Source of the DNA: Vreelandella neptunia | GTDB taxonomy: Bacteria; Pseudomonadota; Gammaproteobacteria; Pseudomonadales; Halomonadaceae | Reading direction: 5' to 3' | DNA: 64,000 nucleotides | Assembly (NCBI RefSeq): GCF_000712975.1 | Contig: NZ_JHQL01000001.1 | Span: 186,001 to 250,000 of the forward strand | In this document: positions 17,468-27,141 of the stretch, one piece after another | How the letters are laid out: the number at the start of each line of letters is the position of its first letter | How positions within the stretch are numbered: position 1 is the first letter of the stretch | The notes under the pieces: model-generated | What the model was told of the DNA's origin: nothing | Databases searched by the model: none | Seen by the model: the letters and a program-made list of their open reading frames with translations, nothing else | Translations under genes and position numbers: made by a program

Positions 17468-17854
17468 TTAAGCGAAGTGTTGGTGTAACCAGTGGTTAAT
17501 AGCATCTGACTCGTAGAGCCACTCTTCCTGTCCATTTTCATGATTAATTTTAAGGCAAGGAACTTTAACCTTGCCCCCGCCTTCTTGCAGGGCTTTTTTA
17601 TGGGCGGGATCTAACTGAGCATCACGCAATTCGATATTTAGGCCCAGTCGTGCGATCTCTTTACGTACTTTGATACAGAAAGGGCAGGTACGGAATTGAT
17701 AGAGAGCCAAGCGTTGACAGGCGGCATCGACTTTTGCCTGCTCTTCCTCACTACGCTCGACGGATTTTGGCGTTGATAGTTTCTCCGATATCAACATAAC
17801 GGGGGCTAAAATCAGGCGAACACCTTTAAAGAAATAGCGAATCAAAACACGCAT
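17468..17854 (-). CDS. Glutaredoxin-like (GST N-terminal type) protein
   Basis: A 128-residue protein. A hydrophobic/amphipathic N-terminus (MRVLIRYFFKGVRLILAPVM) may tether it to the membrane. After a charged linker comes a thioredoxin-fold domain, starting LYQFRTCPFCIKVRKEIARLG with a CPFC redox motif. It also has a cis-Pro segment (VKVPCLKI) and a YESDAINHWL motif as in glutaredoxin 2/GST N-domains. It probably catalyses glutathione-dependent thiol-disulfide exchange. It is a single gene, divergent from mpl; the physiological partner is unknown. Confidence 0.85.
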   Translation of the reverse strand: MRVLIRYFFKGVRLILAPVMLISEKLSTPKSVERSEEEQAKVDAACQRLALYQFRTCPFCIKVRKEIARLGLNIELRDAQLDPAHKKALQEGGGKVKVPCLKINHENGQEEWLYESDAINHWLHQHFA

Positions 17855-18094
17855 TGTAAGCTCCTCGGCAACACTAAGATGGGTCAGCAGTAGGATGTGT
17901 ATGTATGATCGTATTTAAAAGATCATGAGCAAAAATGTAGCCGCATCCTGCATCAAGCTGGACGTTTTGTCACTTCTGAACGAGCTTTTGCCTAGTTTTA
18001 AAGCCAACATCTGCCTTGAACTAGATGAGCAAGTTAACGTTGCATGCTAGTCTCACCAGCCTAGTTAACTAGTTAAGTAAGGAGCGCTTCACCT

Positions 18095-19480
18095 ATGCGT
18101 CTGCATATTATCGGCATCTGCGGCACTTTTATGGGGAGCCTGGCTTTACTAGCGCGGGAGCTAGGGCATCAGGTAAGCGGCTCAGATACGAATGTGTATC
18201 CTCCTATGAGCACCCAATTGGAAGAGGCGGGGATAACCTTGATAGAAGGATATCACGCCGAAAATCTTGCTAATCAACCTGCACTTGTCATTGTAGGCAA
18301 CGCGCTATCTCGGGGTAATCCAGAAGTTGAGGCGCTGCTTAACAGTGGTTTGCCGTATACCTCAGGGGCTCAGTGGCTGGCTGAGCATGTACTGACTGGC
18401 AGGCAAGTTATTGCCGTTGCAGGTACTCACGGCAAGACCACCACTGCTAGCCTTCTAGCATGGCTATTGGAAAGCGCTGGCTTAACGCCTGGATTCTTAA
18501 TTGGCGGCGTGCCACGTAACTTTGGCGTGTCGGCGCGTTTAGGCAAGCCCGACAGTCCCTTTATTGTCGAGGCTGATGAGTACGATACGGCGTTTTTTGA
18601 CAAGCGCTCTAAGTTTGTTCATTACCGCCCCCAAATGGTGGTGATGAACAATTTAGAGTTTGACCATGCCGACATATTTCCTGACCTTGCTGCGATTGAG
18701 CGCCAATTCCACCACTTGGTACGAACCGTGCCAAGCAAAGGTTGCTTGCTAGTCGCCGATCAACAGCCTGCGTTAGAGCGTGTCCTTGAAATGGGAGCGT
18801 GGTCACCTATCGAGCGTTTCGGCACGTTAGAGAGCAGTGAGTGGCAACTACGTTTAGAGCGCGCTGATGGCAGCCGCTTTCAGGTGCTTCACCTTGATGA
18901 AAACAGTGAAGAAGACGGTGTTGTCGAGTGGACATTATCCGGAGAGCACAACGCACGCAATGCGCTTGCAGCACTTGCCGCTGCGAGCCGTTGTGAGGTG
19001 AATCTTGCCCGCGCTTGCGCCGCACTTGCTCGTTTTCAAACGCCTCGTCGCCGTCAGGAGGTCATTGGGGAGGTGGGGGGGGTGCAAGTCATTGATGACT
19101 TCGCTCACCACCCAACAGCGATCGCGGCCACGTTAAAAGGGTTGCGGGCAGCCACTACCAAAGGGCGACTGCTCGCGGTGATTGAACCACGCTCTAACAC
19201 TATGCGTTTAGGCGCACTTCGTGCCCAGCTAAAAGAGAGCGTTGCCGATGCAGATGCTGTCTTCTGGTTTCAACCGGCAGGACTCGATTGGTCAATGGAG
19301 GCGTTAGTGGCTGAGCAAGGCGAGCGCGCTGAGCTATATAGCGATATCGATGCACTTGTTCATGCGGTTGTTACTCAAGCGTCACTACTCGACCGTATTG
19401 TTGTGATGTCCAATGGCGGTTTCGAGGGGGTTCACCAGCGTCTATTGAGTGCGCTATCTGCCAAGGAGCAAACTGAGTGA
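18095..19480 (+). CDS. mpl: UDP-N-acetylmuramate:L-alanyl-gamma-D-glutamyl-meso-DAP ligase
   Basis: A 461-residue Mur ligase family enzyme used in peptidoglycan recycling, which attaches recovered tripeptide to UDP-MurNAc. The N-terminal dinucleotide-like motif is MRLHIIGICGTFMGSLA. The ATP-binding P-loop GTHGKTT lies at about 110-116, and the Mpl-type HHPTAIAATLKGLR segment is in the C-terminal domain. The absence of earlier-step features and the IGICGTFMGSLA start distinguish it from MurC. AAGGAG precedes the ATG. It overlaps ubiX by 4 bp. Confidence 0.94.
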   Translation: MRLHIIGICGTFMGSLALLARELGHQVSGSDTNVYPPMSTQLEEAGITLIEGYHAENLANQPALVIVGNALSRGNPEVEALLNSGLPYTSGAQWLAEHVLTGRQVIAVAGTHGKTTTASLLAWLLESAGLTPGFLIGGVPRNFGVSARLGKPDSPFIVEADEYDTAFFDKRSKFVHYRPQMVVMNNLEFDHADIFPDLAAIERQFHHLVRTVPSKGCLLVADQQPALERVLEMGAWSPIERFGTLESSEWQLRLERADGSRFQVLHLDENSEEDGVVEWTLSGEHNARNALAALAAASRCEVNLARACAALARFQTPRRRQEVIGEVGGVQVIDDFAHHPTAIAATLKGLRAATTKGRLLAVIEPRSNTMRLGALRAQLKESVADADAVFWFQPAGLDWSMEALVAEQGERAELYSDIDALVHAVVTQASLLDRIVVMSNGGFEGVHQRLLSALSAKEQTE

Positions 19481-20142
19481 CAGACTTTAAACCTCCGGTG
19501 ACGGTGGCGCTGACAGGTGCTTCGGGTGCGCAGTATGGTCTGCGCCTGATTGACGTATTAGTAGCATCAGGGCATGAAGTGTGGGTAATGATTTCCAAAG
19601 CAGCGCATATGGTCATCGCTACGGAAACCGATGTGTCGTTACCAGCTCAGCCGAAACGCTTAGTAGAAGCACTTTCCAAGCAGAGTGGTGCTCAGCCTGG
19701 CCAAATTCGCTGCTTTGGTCGTGAAGACTGGATGGCGCCTGTCGCATCGGGGTCTGGTGCCCCCTCTGCGATGGTGATTTGCCCCTGCTCTACAGGCACG
19801 CTGTCAGCAGTTGCGACGGGTGCGAGCAATAACTTAATTGAGCGTGCCGCTGATGTTGCTATAAAAGAGCGACGGACCTTAGTTATGGTGCCACGTGAAA
19901 GCCCGTTTTCCCCCATTCACCTAGAGCACATGCTGGCGCTAAGCCGTTTGGGTGTAGTGATTTTGCCTGCGGCTCCTGGCTTTTATCACCGCCCAGAACG
20001 GATAGAAGATTTGATCGACTTTGTAGTCGCCCGGATACTCAATCAACTGGGCATCACTCATCGCCTGATACCGCGTTGGGGAGAGGGGTATGAAACCGCA
20101 CCTAGCGATGCAGATAATGATGTAAACAACACGGAAGAGTAA
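19477..20142 (+). CDS. ubiX: Flavin prenyltransferase UbiX
   Basis: A 221-residue protein that makes prenylated FMN, the cofactor of UbiD decarboxylase in ubiquinone synthesis. It starts with GTG inside the mpl stop region (GTGA overlap), giving VALTGASGAQYGLRLID. Typical UbiX segments include the Ser/Thr-rich ICPCSTGTLSAVATGASNNLIERAADV and LVMVPRESPFSPIHLEHML. The last 20 residues are acidic and unlike the core. Its stop overlaps the start of the LysE-type gene by one base. Confidence 0.94.
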   Translation: MTDFKPPVTVALTGASGAQYGLRLIDVLVASGHEVWVMISKAAHMVIATETDVSLPAQPKRLVEALSKQSGAQPGQIRCFGREDWMAPVASGSGAPSAMVICPCSTGTLSAVATGASNNLIERAADVAIKERRTLVMVPRESPFSPIHLEHMLALSRLGVVILPAAPGFYHRPERIEDLIDFVVARILNQLGITHRLIPRWGEGYETAPSDADNDVNNTEE

Positions 20143-20768
20143 TGATGATGTCATGGGCGACGCTGTCGGTGTTTGTACCCACGTTTTTATTCGTTTCCCT
20201 AACGCCGGGGATGTGTATGACCTTGGCGATGGTGCTGGGTATGACCCAGGGGGTGAAGCGAACGCTGTGGATGATGATAGGCGAGTTAATTGGCGTAGGC
20301 ATCGTAGCCGCCGCCGCTGGGGCTGGCGTGGCAGCATTAATGCTACGTCATCCTGAGCTTTTTATTGCGTTTAAGTGGGTGGGCGGCGCTTATTTGGCTT
20401 ATTTAGGCATCATGATGTGGCGTTCTAGAGGGCGTATGGCTATCCCTGCAGAGCTGAATGCCGGACCTGCTGCTGGAAGGCTACAGTTGGCTATTCAGGG
20501 GTTAGTGACGGCGGTGGCCAACCCAAAAGGATGGGCTTTTTTTATGGTGCTGCTACCACCGTTTTTAGATAGCGGTCGGCCACTAGCACCTCAACTAACC
20601 CTTTTGATTGCAGTGATTTTAATCATTGAATTTGCCAGCATGCTGGTCTATGCCACTGGTGGGAAAACGCTACGTAATGCGTTGGGTAAAAGTGGCAATG
20701 TACGCTTACTCAACCGCATTGCAGGAACATTAATGATAGGCGTTGGGGGTTGGCTGGCGTTGGGATAG
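20142..20768 (+). CDS. LysE/RhtB-family amino-acid exporter
   Basis: A 208-residue membrane protein with about six helices and LysE-family signatures: the TPGMCMTLAMVLGMTQGVKRTLW segment early, the AYLAYLGIMMWRS region mid-protein, and the AVANPKGWAFFMVLLPPFLD motif. Family members export amino acids or derivatives such as homoserine lactone and threonine; the substrate is unknown. Three consecutive ATGs occur at the start and the first overlaps the ubiX stop, so translation is probably coupled. Confidence 0.88.
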   Translation: MMMSWATLSVFVPTFLFVSLTPGMCMTLAMVLGMTQGVKRTLWMMIGELIGVGIVAAAAGAGVAALMLRHPELFIAFKWVGGAYLAYLGIMMWRSRGRMAIPAELNAGPAAGRLQLAIQGLVTAVANPKGWAFFMVLLPPFLDSGRPLAPQLTLLIAVILIIEFASMLVYATGGKTLRNALGKSGNVRLLNRIAGTLMIGVGGWLALG

Positions 20769-20794
20769 ACGACTGGCTTAGTGGCGTTGAACTG

Positions 20795-22186
20795 CTAAAC
20801 AGGGGGCAGCAGAATAAGCCGTAGAGCTATTAGTGCACTGGTGGCAGCTAATAGTCTGACCCAGGGGCAGGGTGGTAGCGGCGCTCTAGTGCGGCGCTGC
20901 CAATTCAGCCGAACGATAGCGCATACCAGCAAGCCGAGGAGAGCACCGCCAATGAGGTCGCTCAACCAATGTACGCCTAATACTAAGCGCGACAATGCCA
21001 TGGGTGTTACCAGGGCTATTGCCAGCCAATAAATCCAGACGCGTTGTTTGCGGTGCAATTCTGCTGCAATGAATGCAGCGGCTAACCCAATAACGACAAC
21101 GGTCGTTGAGGTATGTGCACTGGGGTAGGAAAATGAGCCAATCAGATAGTCTGGTGTTTCTGGCCGGGCACGCCCGAAAACCATTTTTCCCGCTGTGTTG
21201 AGCAGCGCAATGCCACCAATGGCAAAGGTCCAATGACAGAGTGCATCGATACGTTTGTGGTGTATCAGCCAAACAGCCAAAGGCAGAATCAGCGCGGCAA
21301 TTCCTAGTGAGTCTCCTAGTTTAGCGAAGCCTAAGCTAATGAAATGAAGTGGCTCATTGGTTAACCAGTTAAACAGGCGCTGAGCTTGTAAATCTACCGC
21401 CAGCGGACCTTGATGATTCATTACTAGCAGAGTCCAGGCTGAGACACTTGCCAATGTGATGACAAACAGCAGTAGCGAGGCTAACGGTACTTCATCATTT
21501 AAGCTCATTGAGAGCCATGAGCGACGCATAAAGGGGATGCGACGAATAAGGCGTGCTGTTGCAAGGTAGAAAAAGCCATGGCGACCCACCTGGGCTCTTC
21601 CCCAGGAGAAAATCACCGCAAGCACGACGAGACTGGCGCCTAATGTAATGAGCACCGTTTCTATATTTTGGGGTAGATTGAGATGCTGTTGCCAGGTTCT
21701 ACCCAATAAGTAGCCAGGCAATACGTAAGCCGGTGCCCATAGGGCAGCTGAGGCGATATTGGCCCACAAAAATGTGCGCTGAGGCATTCGCATCATACCC
21801 GCAATAAGCGGAATAATGGGGCGCACTGGGCCGACGAACCGGCCAATAAACACAGAGTGGACACCGTAACGTTCAAAAAAACGTACGCCGCGCGCCAGCC
21901 ATTCTGGATGAACGGATAAAGGCCAACGATTGGTAACTTGTTTACGGTAGTGATAGCCAAGCTGGTAGCTAATGCCATCCCCTAAGACCGCACCCAGCAA
22001 AGCGGCACTAATAAGCCATGGTAGAGCAATAGCTTCATGCCCCGCTATAGAGGAGGCCGCAGTGATAAGCACAACGCCTGGAACCAACAAGCCCACTAGC
22101 GCAAGCGATTCAAGTAGCGATATCAGCGCAACCGCCAGCATTAATATCGCTGGTGAAAGCGACAGATCAAAAAGCGTATCAACCAT
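20795..22186 (-). CDS. DedA-family membrane protein fused to a PAP2 lipid phosphatase
   Basis: A 463-residue polytopic protein with two recognisable halves. Residues 1-200 are DedA-like, with Glu26, the GDGISYQLGY region (69-78) and the FIGRFVGPVRP motif (113-123). Residues about 235-430 are a type 2 phosphatidic acid phosphatase with all three motifs: K333...R340-P341, PSAH (354-357) and SR...H405...D409. DedA proteins are linked to lipid carrier flipping (undecaprenyl phosphate, phosphatidylethanolamine); PAP2 enzymes dephosphorylate lipid pyrophosphates on the periplasmic side. The fusion suggests dephosphorylation coupled to lipid recycling, which is inferred. Confidence 0.88.
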   Translation of the reverse strand: MVDTLFDLSLSPAILMLAVALISLLESLALVGLLVPGVVLITAASSIAGHEAIALPWLISAALLGAVLGDGISYQLGYHYRKQVTNRWPLSVHPEWLARGVRFFERYGVHSVFIGRFVGPVRPIIPLIAGMMRMPQRTFLWANIASAALWAPAYVLPGYLLGRTWQQHLNLPQNIETVLITLGASLVVLAVIFSWGRAQVGRHGFFYLATARLIRRIPFMRRSWLSMSLNDEVPLASLLLFVITLASVSAWTLLVMNHQGPLAVDLQAQRLFNWLTNEPLHFISLGFAKLGDSLGIAALILPLAVWLIHHKRIDALCHWTFAIGGIALLNTAGKMVFGRARPETPDYLIGSFSYPSAHTSTTVVVIGLAAAFIAAELHRKQRVWIYWLAIALVTPMALSRLVLGVHWLSDLIGGALLGLLVCAIVRLNWQRRTRAPLPPCPWVRLLAATSALIALRLILLPPV

Positions 22187-22213
22187 GATAAGTCCCGCTC
22201 CATTTGATGATTA

Positions 22214-23149
22214 TCAGGCAGTCGATAACGCCTTAGCACGTGCTTCCAGGCGGTTTATGTAGCGTTCAAAGCGCTCATTGCGGCACGGTAGGCAAACCGC
22301 TATGCAGGTTTCTAATTGTCCTGTTTCAACTAAAACGCACTGTGATAATGCGCGCTGTAGACGCTCCCTTACCAACATGGCACCACTTTCGCTTGTATCT
22401 GGCAATACGAGCCAGAACGTAGAATTGTCTGCCCGACCTAGAATGTCATAGTCGCGGCAGCGGCTGTTCACTTCATTGCATAGGGCACCCAGCAGCGCTG
22501 TTTTTGCACGTGAGCCAAACTGCTCTTCTGCCATATCAAGCTGAGGTAAATGCATAACAAGAACTGCCAAACGCTTGTTGAGCATTGCTGCACGTTGAAA
22601 CTCATTATGCAGACGCTCTTTTAATGTATCGATATGATAGGCATCGCAATCGTTATCATTTGGGTCTGTTGCCCTTAACAAAGCGCGTTGTCGTGCATGC
22701 TCCCAGGGAGGGAGTGTTAATAACAGCATAAGAGCGATATAAGCGACTCCCTCTACCGGCGAGGCAGTGCCGTGACTATGTAACAGCCACCAAAGAGGGG
22801 CAGAAAATACAGCCAGTATTATAGCGCTCGATAGCGGCAATAGAAAAAATGCAGCGGTTGTTGGTAGGCCGATCCACAAACTAGAGACGCTAGGATGGTG
22901 ATAGAAAGCCGCTAGGGTGATGATATAACTGCTGCCCAATAATATAACGCGAGAGATAACAGTATTTAGCGTCTGGCTGTGATGCATCAATAGCGCTGCC
23001 AGTAACAGCAGCGTTACAAACATTGGCACTAAAAGGTCGCGATAATTCCCCATGCCATAAAGCCAGAGCGTGTATCCTGCCACTAGGATCACGCTGCTGG
23101 TATAAGCAAAGGTCATTAATTGCCTGTGCAGCGGCGGTGGGTCAATCAT
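22214..23149 (-). CDS. Membrane protein with degenerate GGDEF domain (B)
   Basis: A 311-residue protein. Residues 10-150 contain several hydrophobic helices. Residues about 170-310 align by pattern with a diguanylate cyclase domain: LAVLVMHLPQLD replaces the metal-binding strand, and RADNSTFWLVLP (239-250) sits where RYGGDEFAVLLP is expected. The five signature residues are therefore DNSTF, only Phe being kept, so catalysis is not expected. It overlaps the upstream companion gene by 8 bp, which implies coupled translation. A role as a c-di-GMP or GTP sensor, or a purely structural partner, is open. Confidence 0.75.
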   Translation of the reverse strand: MIDPPPLHRQLMTFAYTSSVILVAGYTLWLYGMGNYRDLLVPMFVTLLLLAALLMHHSQTLNTVISRVILLGSSYIITLAAFYHHPSVSSLWIGLPTTAAFFLLPLSSAIILAVFSAPLWWLLHSHGTASPVEGVAYIALMLLLTLPPWEHARQRALLRATDPNDNDCDAYHIDTLKERLHNEFQRAAMLNKRLAVLVMHLPQLDMAEEQFGSRAKTALLGALCNEVNSRCRDYDILGRADNSTFWLVLPDTSESGAMLVRERLQRALSQCVLVETGQLETCIAVCLPCRNERFERYINRLEARAKALSTA

Positions 23150-23999
23150 TACTATCTTCTCGTGGGTGAGGCGGGAAGTTAGCCAGCGTCTCGACCGTTA
23201 AACCTGATAACTCTAAGTCTATTAGCGGTAGGTGGTAGGAAAGCTGTTTTTCCGGAAGACCGGCACAGAGTAGTTTGCGTCGGTGGGCTGCCTCCTGGGA
23301 ATTATGTGACAGCATTAAGGTGGCAAGTGTCTGGCTGTTTAAACGATAAACGTTTTCAAAGTTATAGGTGAGGTTGCATAGCTTTTGCGCGGCCGCCCAA
23401 AGCTGGTGACGCTTTACTTGGATAATTAACAGTTCTGCATAAATGGCTTCACGTTCAGAGCGGGTTTGTTCTCGATTAAGATCTCTTAACAGTTGCCCGC
23501 TTGGCCACAGATTAAGCCCTGGAATAAGCCGAAGGCGTGAGCGAATGGAGCCATTCATATCAATTAATTGACACGCTTTGGCGCTGGATAAAATGCTTAG
23601 TGTAATTAAAGCAGTTAAGAGTAAGAGTCCTTCAGGCAAGGAAAATAGCGGGATGATTAATAGCCAGCTCATCAGTGCGGCCAGCGCATTGAAGACTACT
23701 ACCCAGCGCTTCTGAGGCAGCATAAACATCGCTGGCCACGCCCATATTAGCAAGCTGTGACGCTCCGGCGCTGCGGCAATAAGTCCTAGTAGCAATACCC
23801 CGGTGATTAGCTGCCAGGGTGGGCCCTTAGAGCGGCGGTGGCTAAAATCGAGCAATAACGCAGTAACGAAAAGCCAACCTACAGACAGCCAAAGCACTAG
23901 CGCAGCCATTGGCTGCGCCGTATGCGTCCAAAGCGCTAACACCAACGCGGCTGCGAACAGATTGGCTCTTAGTAGGCGTATTTTGTACTTGCTTTGCAT
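23142..23999 (-). CDS. Membrane protein with strongly degenerate GGDEF-like domain (A)
   Basis: A 285-residue protein with about five hydrophobic helices in residues 10-140 and a cytoplasmic part from about 155. The cytoplasmic part keeps the GGDEF-fold rhythm: GLNLWPSGQLLRDLNRE resembles the usual GLxNRRxxxxxLxxE. YRLNSQTLATLML (218-230) sits where YRxGGDEFxxLL belongs, with NSQTL in place of the signature. Similarity is only visible by pattern and its family is otherwise unrecognised. It is the first gene of a two-gene unit with the pseudo-GGDEF protein B. Confidence 0.65.
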   Translation of the reverse strand: MQSKYKIRLLRANLFAAALVLALWTHTAQPMAALVLWLSVGWLFVTALLLDFSHRRSKGPPWQLITGVLLLGLIAAAPERHSLLIWAWPAMFMLPQKRWVVVFNALAALMSWLLIIPLFSLPEGLLLLTALITLSILSSAKACQLIDMNGSIRSRLRLIPGLNLWPSGQLLRDLNREQTRSEREAIYAELLIIQVKRHQLWAAAQKLCNLTYNFENVYRLNSQTLATLMLSHNSQEAAHRRKLLCAGLPEKQLSYHLPLIDLELSGLTVETLANFPPHPREDSND

Positions 24000-24189
24000 G
24001 GTGGCTTACTATTCACCTCTACTTCAGGGTTGCCCATAGCATAGTCGGCTTGATGACATATCAGCGTCGTGATTAGGCAGCCGGTATAGCCACTATAACG
24101 CGTTGGTGGCGTAACATACTGCCAAACAGGCCTTACCACTACTATAGAATGCAACTTGCCTTGCATACGCAATATCACAGGGAGAAAGT

Positions 24190-25494
24190 ATGAGCGGTTT
24201 AAACGCACAAGATGAAGCTCTTCAGCAATTGGCGGGGGGGGATGTGTCCGCTTATATCCAGGTGCTTGGACAAAGCGCTCGCGCAGCAGCTAAGGAGCTG
24301 CGTCGTGTTGACACAGGGTTAAAGAATCGTGCGCTTGAGGCAATGGCACTTCGCCTGGCAGCCTCTCGACAAGTGATATTGGAAGCTAATGCGCTTGACT
24401 TACAGCGTGGAAAAGAGAGTGGCTTAGATACTGCGTTGCTAGATCGTTTAGCGCTTAATGATGCGCGTATTGAAGCCATGATCGAAGGCCTTCATCAGGT
24501 GGCCGCTTTGCCAGATCCTGTTGGAGAAATTGACGATATGCGCTATCGCCCGAGCGGCATTCAGGTGGGCAAAATGCGTGTTCCGCTAGGCGTTATTGGC
24601 ATCATTTATGAATCTCGTCCTAACGTTACTCTTGAGGCAGCTAGCTTATGCTTAAAGTCTGGTAATGCCTGCCTATTACGAGGGGGATCTGAGGCGAGTG
24701 CATCAAACGCCGCTATTAGCCGCTGCATTCAGGAAGGATTAGCTGATGTGGGCCTGCCCTCTGCGTCTGTGCAGGTCGTTGCCACGACTGACCGGGCGGC
24801 GGTGGGAGCGATGATTAGCATGCCTGATTATGTTGACGTCATTATTCCGAGAGGAGGAAAGTCACTGATCGAACGTATTTCCCGTGAGGCCACGGTGCCG
24901 GTTATTAAGCACCTCGACGGCGTGTGTCATGTTTACATTGACACTACCGCAGACCCCGCTAAAGCGATGGCTATCGCGGTGAATGCGAAAACGCATCGCT
25001 ACGGTACCTGCAATACGATGGAAACTCTGTTAGTTGATGCACCGATCGCCGATATTGTGCTGCCCGAGCTGGCGCGTGCTTACGCCGAGCACAATGTAGA
25101 ACTACGTGGTTGCGAGCGTACACGGGCGTTGTTGCCGCAAGCAGCGTTGGCCACAGAAGAAGACTGGGGTGCTGAGTATCTTGCGCCTATTTTAGCGATT
25201 AAAGTTGTTGATGGTATGGATGAGGCTATCCAGCATATTGAGCAATATGGCTCCCATCATACCGATGCCATTGTGACTCAAGACATCAGTCTGGCGAGAC
25301 GCTTCATGGCAGAGGTGGACTCGAGTTCAGTTATCGTAAATGCTTCTACACGCTTTGCTGATGGCTTCGAGTATGGGCTGGGCGCAGAAATTGGTATCTC
25401 AACCGATAAGCTGCATGCGCGAGGTCCGGTGGGATTAGAAGGGCTCACAACGCAAAAATATGTCGTGTTTGGAGATGGGCAAGTTAGGCAATGA
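24190..25494 (+). CDS. proA: Gamma-glutamyl phosphate reductase
   Basis: A 434-residue enzyme reducing gamma-glutamyl phosphate to glutamate semialdehyde with NADPH, the second step of proline synthesis. It has the aldehyde dehydrogenase-like fold, the [19 protein letters not shown] segment and the catalytic Cys274 in [16 protein letters not shown] precedes the ATG. It is first in a long same-strand cluster and overlaps nadD by 4 bp. Proline is a compatible solute in halophiles, but nothing here shows osmotic regulation. Confidence 0.95.
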   Translation: MSGLNAQDEALQQLAGGDVSAYIQVLGQSARAAAKELRRVDTGLKNRALEAMALRLAASRQVILEANALDLQRGKESGLDTALLDRLALNDARIEAMIEGLHQVAALPDPVGEIDDMRYRPSGIQVGKMRVPLGVIGIIYESRPNVTLEAASLCLKSGNACLLRGGSEASASNAAISRCIQEGLADVGLPSASVQVVATTDRAAVGAMISMPDYVDVIIPRGGKSLIERISREATVPVIKHLDGVCHVYIDTTADPAKAMAIAVNAKTHRYGTCNTMETLLVDAPIADIVLPELARAYAEHNVELRGCERTRALLPQAALATEEDWGAEYLAPILAIKVVDGMDEAIQHIEQYGSHHTDAIVTQDISLARRFMAEVDSSSVIVNASTRFADGFEYGLGAEIGISTDKLHARGPVGLEGLTTQKYVVFGDGQVRQ

Positions 25495-26150
25495 ATTCAA
25501 CACCCACACGAATAGGTATGCTGGGAGGAACCTTTGATCCTGTGCATTTGGGGCATTTGCGAAGCGCCATTGAGGTTCGTGAAGCCCTAAAACTCGATTG
25601 TCTGCATATGATTCCAGCACCTCAGCCCCCCTTGCGTGGTATGCCTCAGGTATCGCCAGCACAACGCTTAGAATTATTAACGCTTGGTATCGGCGATACG
25701 CCCGGAGTAGTGGCAGATGATCGTGAGTTACGTCGAGAGGGGCCTTCATATAGCGTCGATACACTTGTCGAGCTGCGGCAAGCGTATGGTGATAGCGCTC
25801 GACTAGTGATGATTATCGGGTTTGATGCTTTTCTGCGATTAGCCAAATGGCACAACGTCAATCAGATATTCTCTCTGGCGCATCTGGTGGTTATCGCACG
25901 GCCGGGTTATAGCACCTCCTGGCCTGATGCGTTAAGGGAACTGGTGGGTGATCGTGAAGTCGATAGTGTAGATGAACTGATGCTATGCCCGAATGGCAAC
26001 GTCCTTACGTTAGCTCTTCCCTCTATGATGGCCATCTCGGCGACATACATAAGAGAGCGTTTGCAACAGGGCAAAAGCGTACGCTATTTACTGCCTGAGG
26101 CCGTTGAAGAAGCCATTCTTCAGCATGGTTTATATCATTCTCACGAATAG
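25491..26150 (+). CDS. nadD: Nicotinate-nucleotide adenylyltransferase
   Basis: A 219-residue enzyme that adenylates nicotinate mononucleotide in NAD synthesis. The nucleotidyltransferase motif [13 protein letters not shown] is at the N-terminus and the second motif ([21 protein letters not shown]) near the C-terminus. The start lies within the proA stop (ATGA). Confidence 0.95.
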   Translation: MNSTPTRIGMLGGTFDPVHLGHLRSAIEVREALKLDCLHMIPAPQPPLRGMPQVSPAQRLELLTLGIGDTPGVVADDRELRREGPSYSVDTLVELRQAYGDSARLVMIIGFDAFLRLAKWHNVNQIFSLAHLVVIARPGYSTSWPDALRELVGDREVDSVDELMLCPNGNVLTLALPSMMAISATYIRERLQQGKSVRYLLPEAVEEAILQHGLYHSHE

Positions 26151-26255
26151 CGCTGGCAGTCATGAAAGAAGCCGTTACAATGGCCGGCTTACTGATTGAA
26201 TCACCGAGCTTGCTATTGTTGAGCTTATTACGACAAGGGGTTGCCTTTAGGAGCC

Positions 26256-26642
26256 ATGCACATCGATACACTTAAAAATCTAGCGGTTGATGCCCTAGAA
26301 GAACTTAAAGCACGTGATATTACCCAGCTAGATGTTTCCAAGCTGACTGAAGTTACCGATCTGATGCTGATTGCCAGCGGTACCTCTACCCGTCATGTAT
26401 CTGCTCTAGCGCAGAACGTAGTCGAAAAAGCCAAAGCAGCAGGTCTTAAGCCTCGCGGTGTCGAAGGTGGTGACAATGCCGATTGGGTGCTGGTAGATCT
26501 GGGTGACGTAGTTGTTCACATCATGTTACCTGAAGCGCGAGTGCTCTATGACCTTGAGCGTTTATGGGCAGATTTGCCCAATGATGCTGGAGCGATTGGT
26601 GAATCACTGAAGCGGTTTGAAGAGCGGGCTACGATGTCATGA
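26256..26642 (+). CDS. rsfS: Ribosomal silencing factor RsfS
   Basis: A 128-residue Iojap/RsfS protein that binds L14 of the large ribosomal subunit and blocks subunit joining under starvation. The characteristic segments VTDLMLIASGTSTRHVSALA and WVLVDLGDVVVHIM are present. I chose ATG 26256 over an upstream TTG because MHIDTLKNLAVDALEELKARDI matches the family N-terminus, although its AGGAG is unusually close (2 bases). It overlaps rlmH by 4 bp. Confidence 0.94.
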   Translation: MHIDTLKNLAVDALEELKARDITQLDVSKLTEVTDLMLIASGTSTRHVSALAQNVVEKAKAAGLKPRGVEGGDNADWVLVDLGDVVVHIMLPEARVLYDLERLWADLPNDAGAIGESLKRFEERATMS

Positions 26643-27106
26643 AGATTCGGCTGTTAGCGGTGGGTACCAAAATGCCTGGATGGGTGGAAGAAGGTGTTGA
26701 GACCTACCGCAAACGGCTACCGCGGGATTTCACACTTGAAATTGAAGAAATCCCATTGGGTCAGCGTGGTAAAAATGCTGATATCGTTAAGGCGCGTGCA
26801 CAAGAAGCCCAGCGTATTCGTGACAAGCTTCGTGGTGACGAGTATATCGTGGCACTTGAAGTTAAGGGTAAAACCTGGAGTACCGAGCAACTGGCTAGCG
26901 AGGCAGATGCTTGGCGCATGCTGGGCAAAGATATTGTGCTGTTGGTGGGAGGTCCTGATGGTTTGGAGCCATCGCTCTCAGCAATGGCAGATAAAGCGTG
27001 GTCTTTATCGCCTCTCACGTTACCGCATCCTTTAGTACGCATCATGCTGGCTGAGCAGCTTTACCGAGCCTGGACCCTGTTAGTAGGTCATCCCTATCAT
27101 CGATAA
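26639..27106 (+). CDS. rlmH: 23S rRNA pseudouridine1915 N3-methyltransferase
   Basis: A 155-residue SPOUT-fold methyltransferase that modifies pseudouridine 1915 of 23S rRNA. The SAM-binding knot is visible as LLVGGPDGLEPS and LSPLTLPHPLVRIMLAEQLYRAW. The start codon overlaps the rsfS stop. The rsfS-rlmH-mrdA order is conserved in gammaproteobacteria. Confidence 0.95.
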   Translation: MKIRLLAVGTKMPGWVEEGVETYRKRLPRDFTLEIEEIPLGQRGKNADIVKARAQEAQRIRDKLRGDEYIVALEVKGKTWSTEQLASEADAWRMLGKDIVLLVGGPDGLEPSLSAMADKAWSLSPLTLPHPLVRIMLAEQLYRAWTLLVGHPYHR

Positions 27107-27141
27107 TTGCTTTTCGTCTGATTTGAGAGTCATCGTTACCC

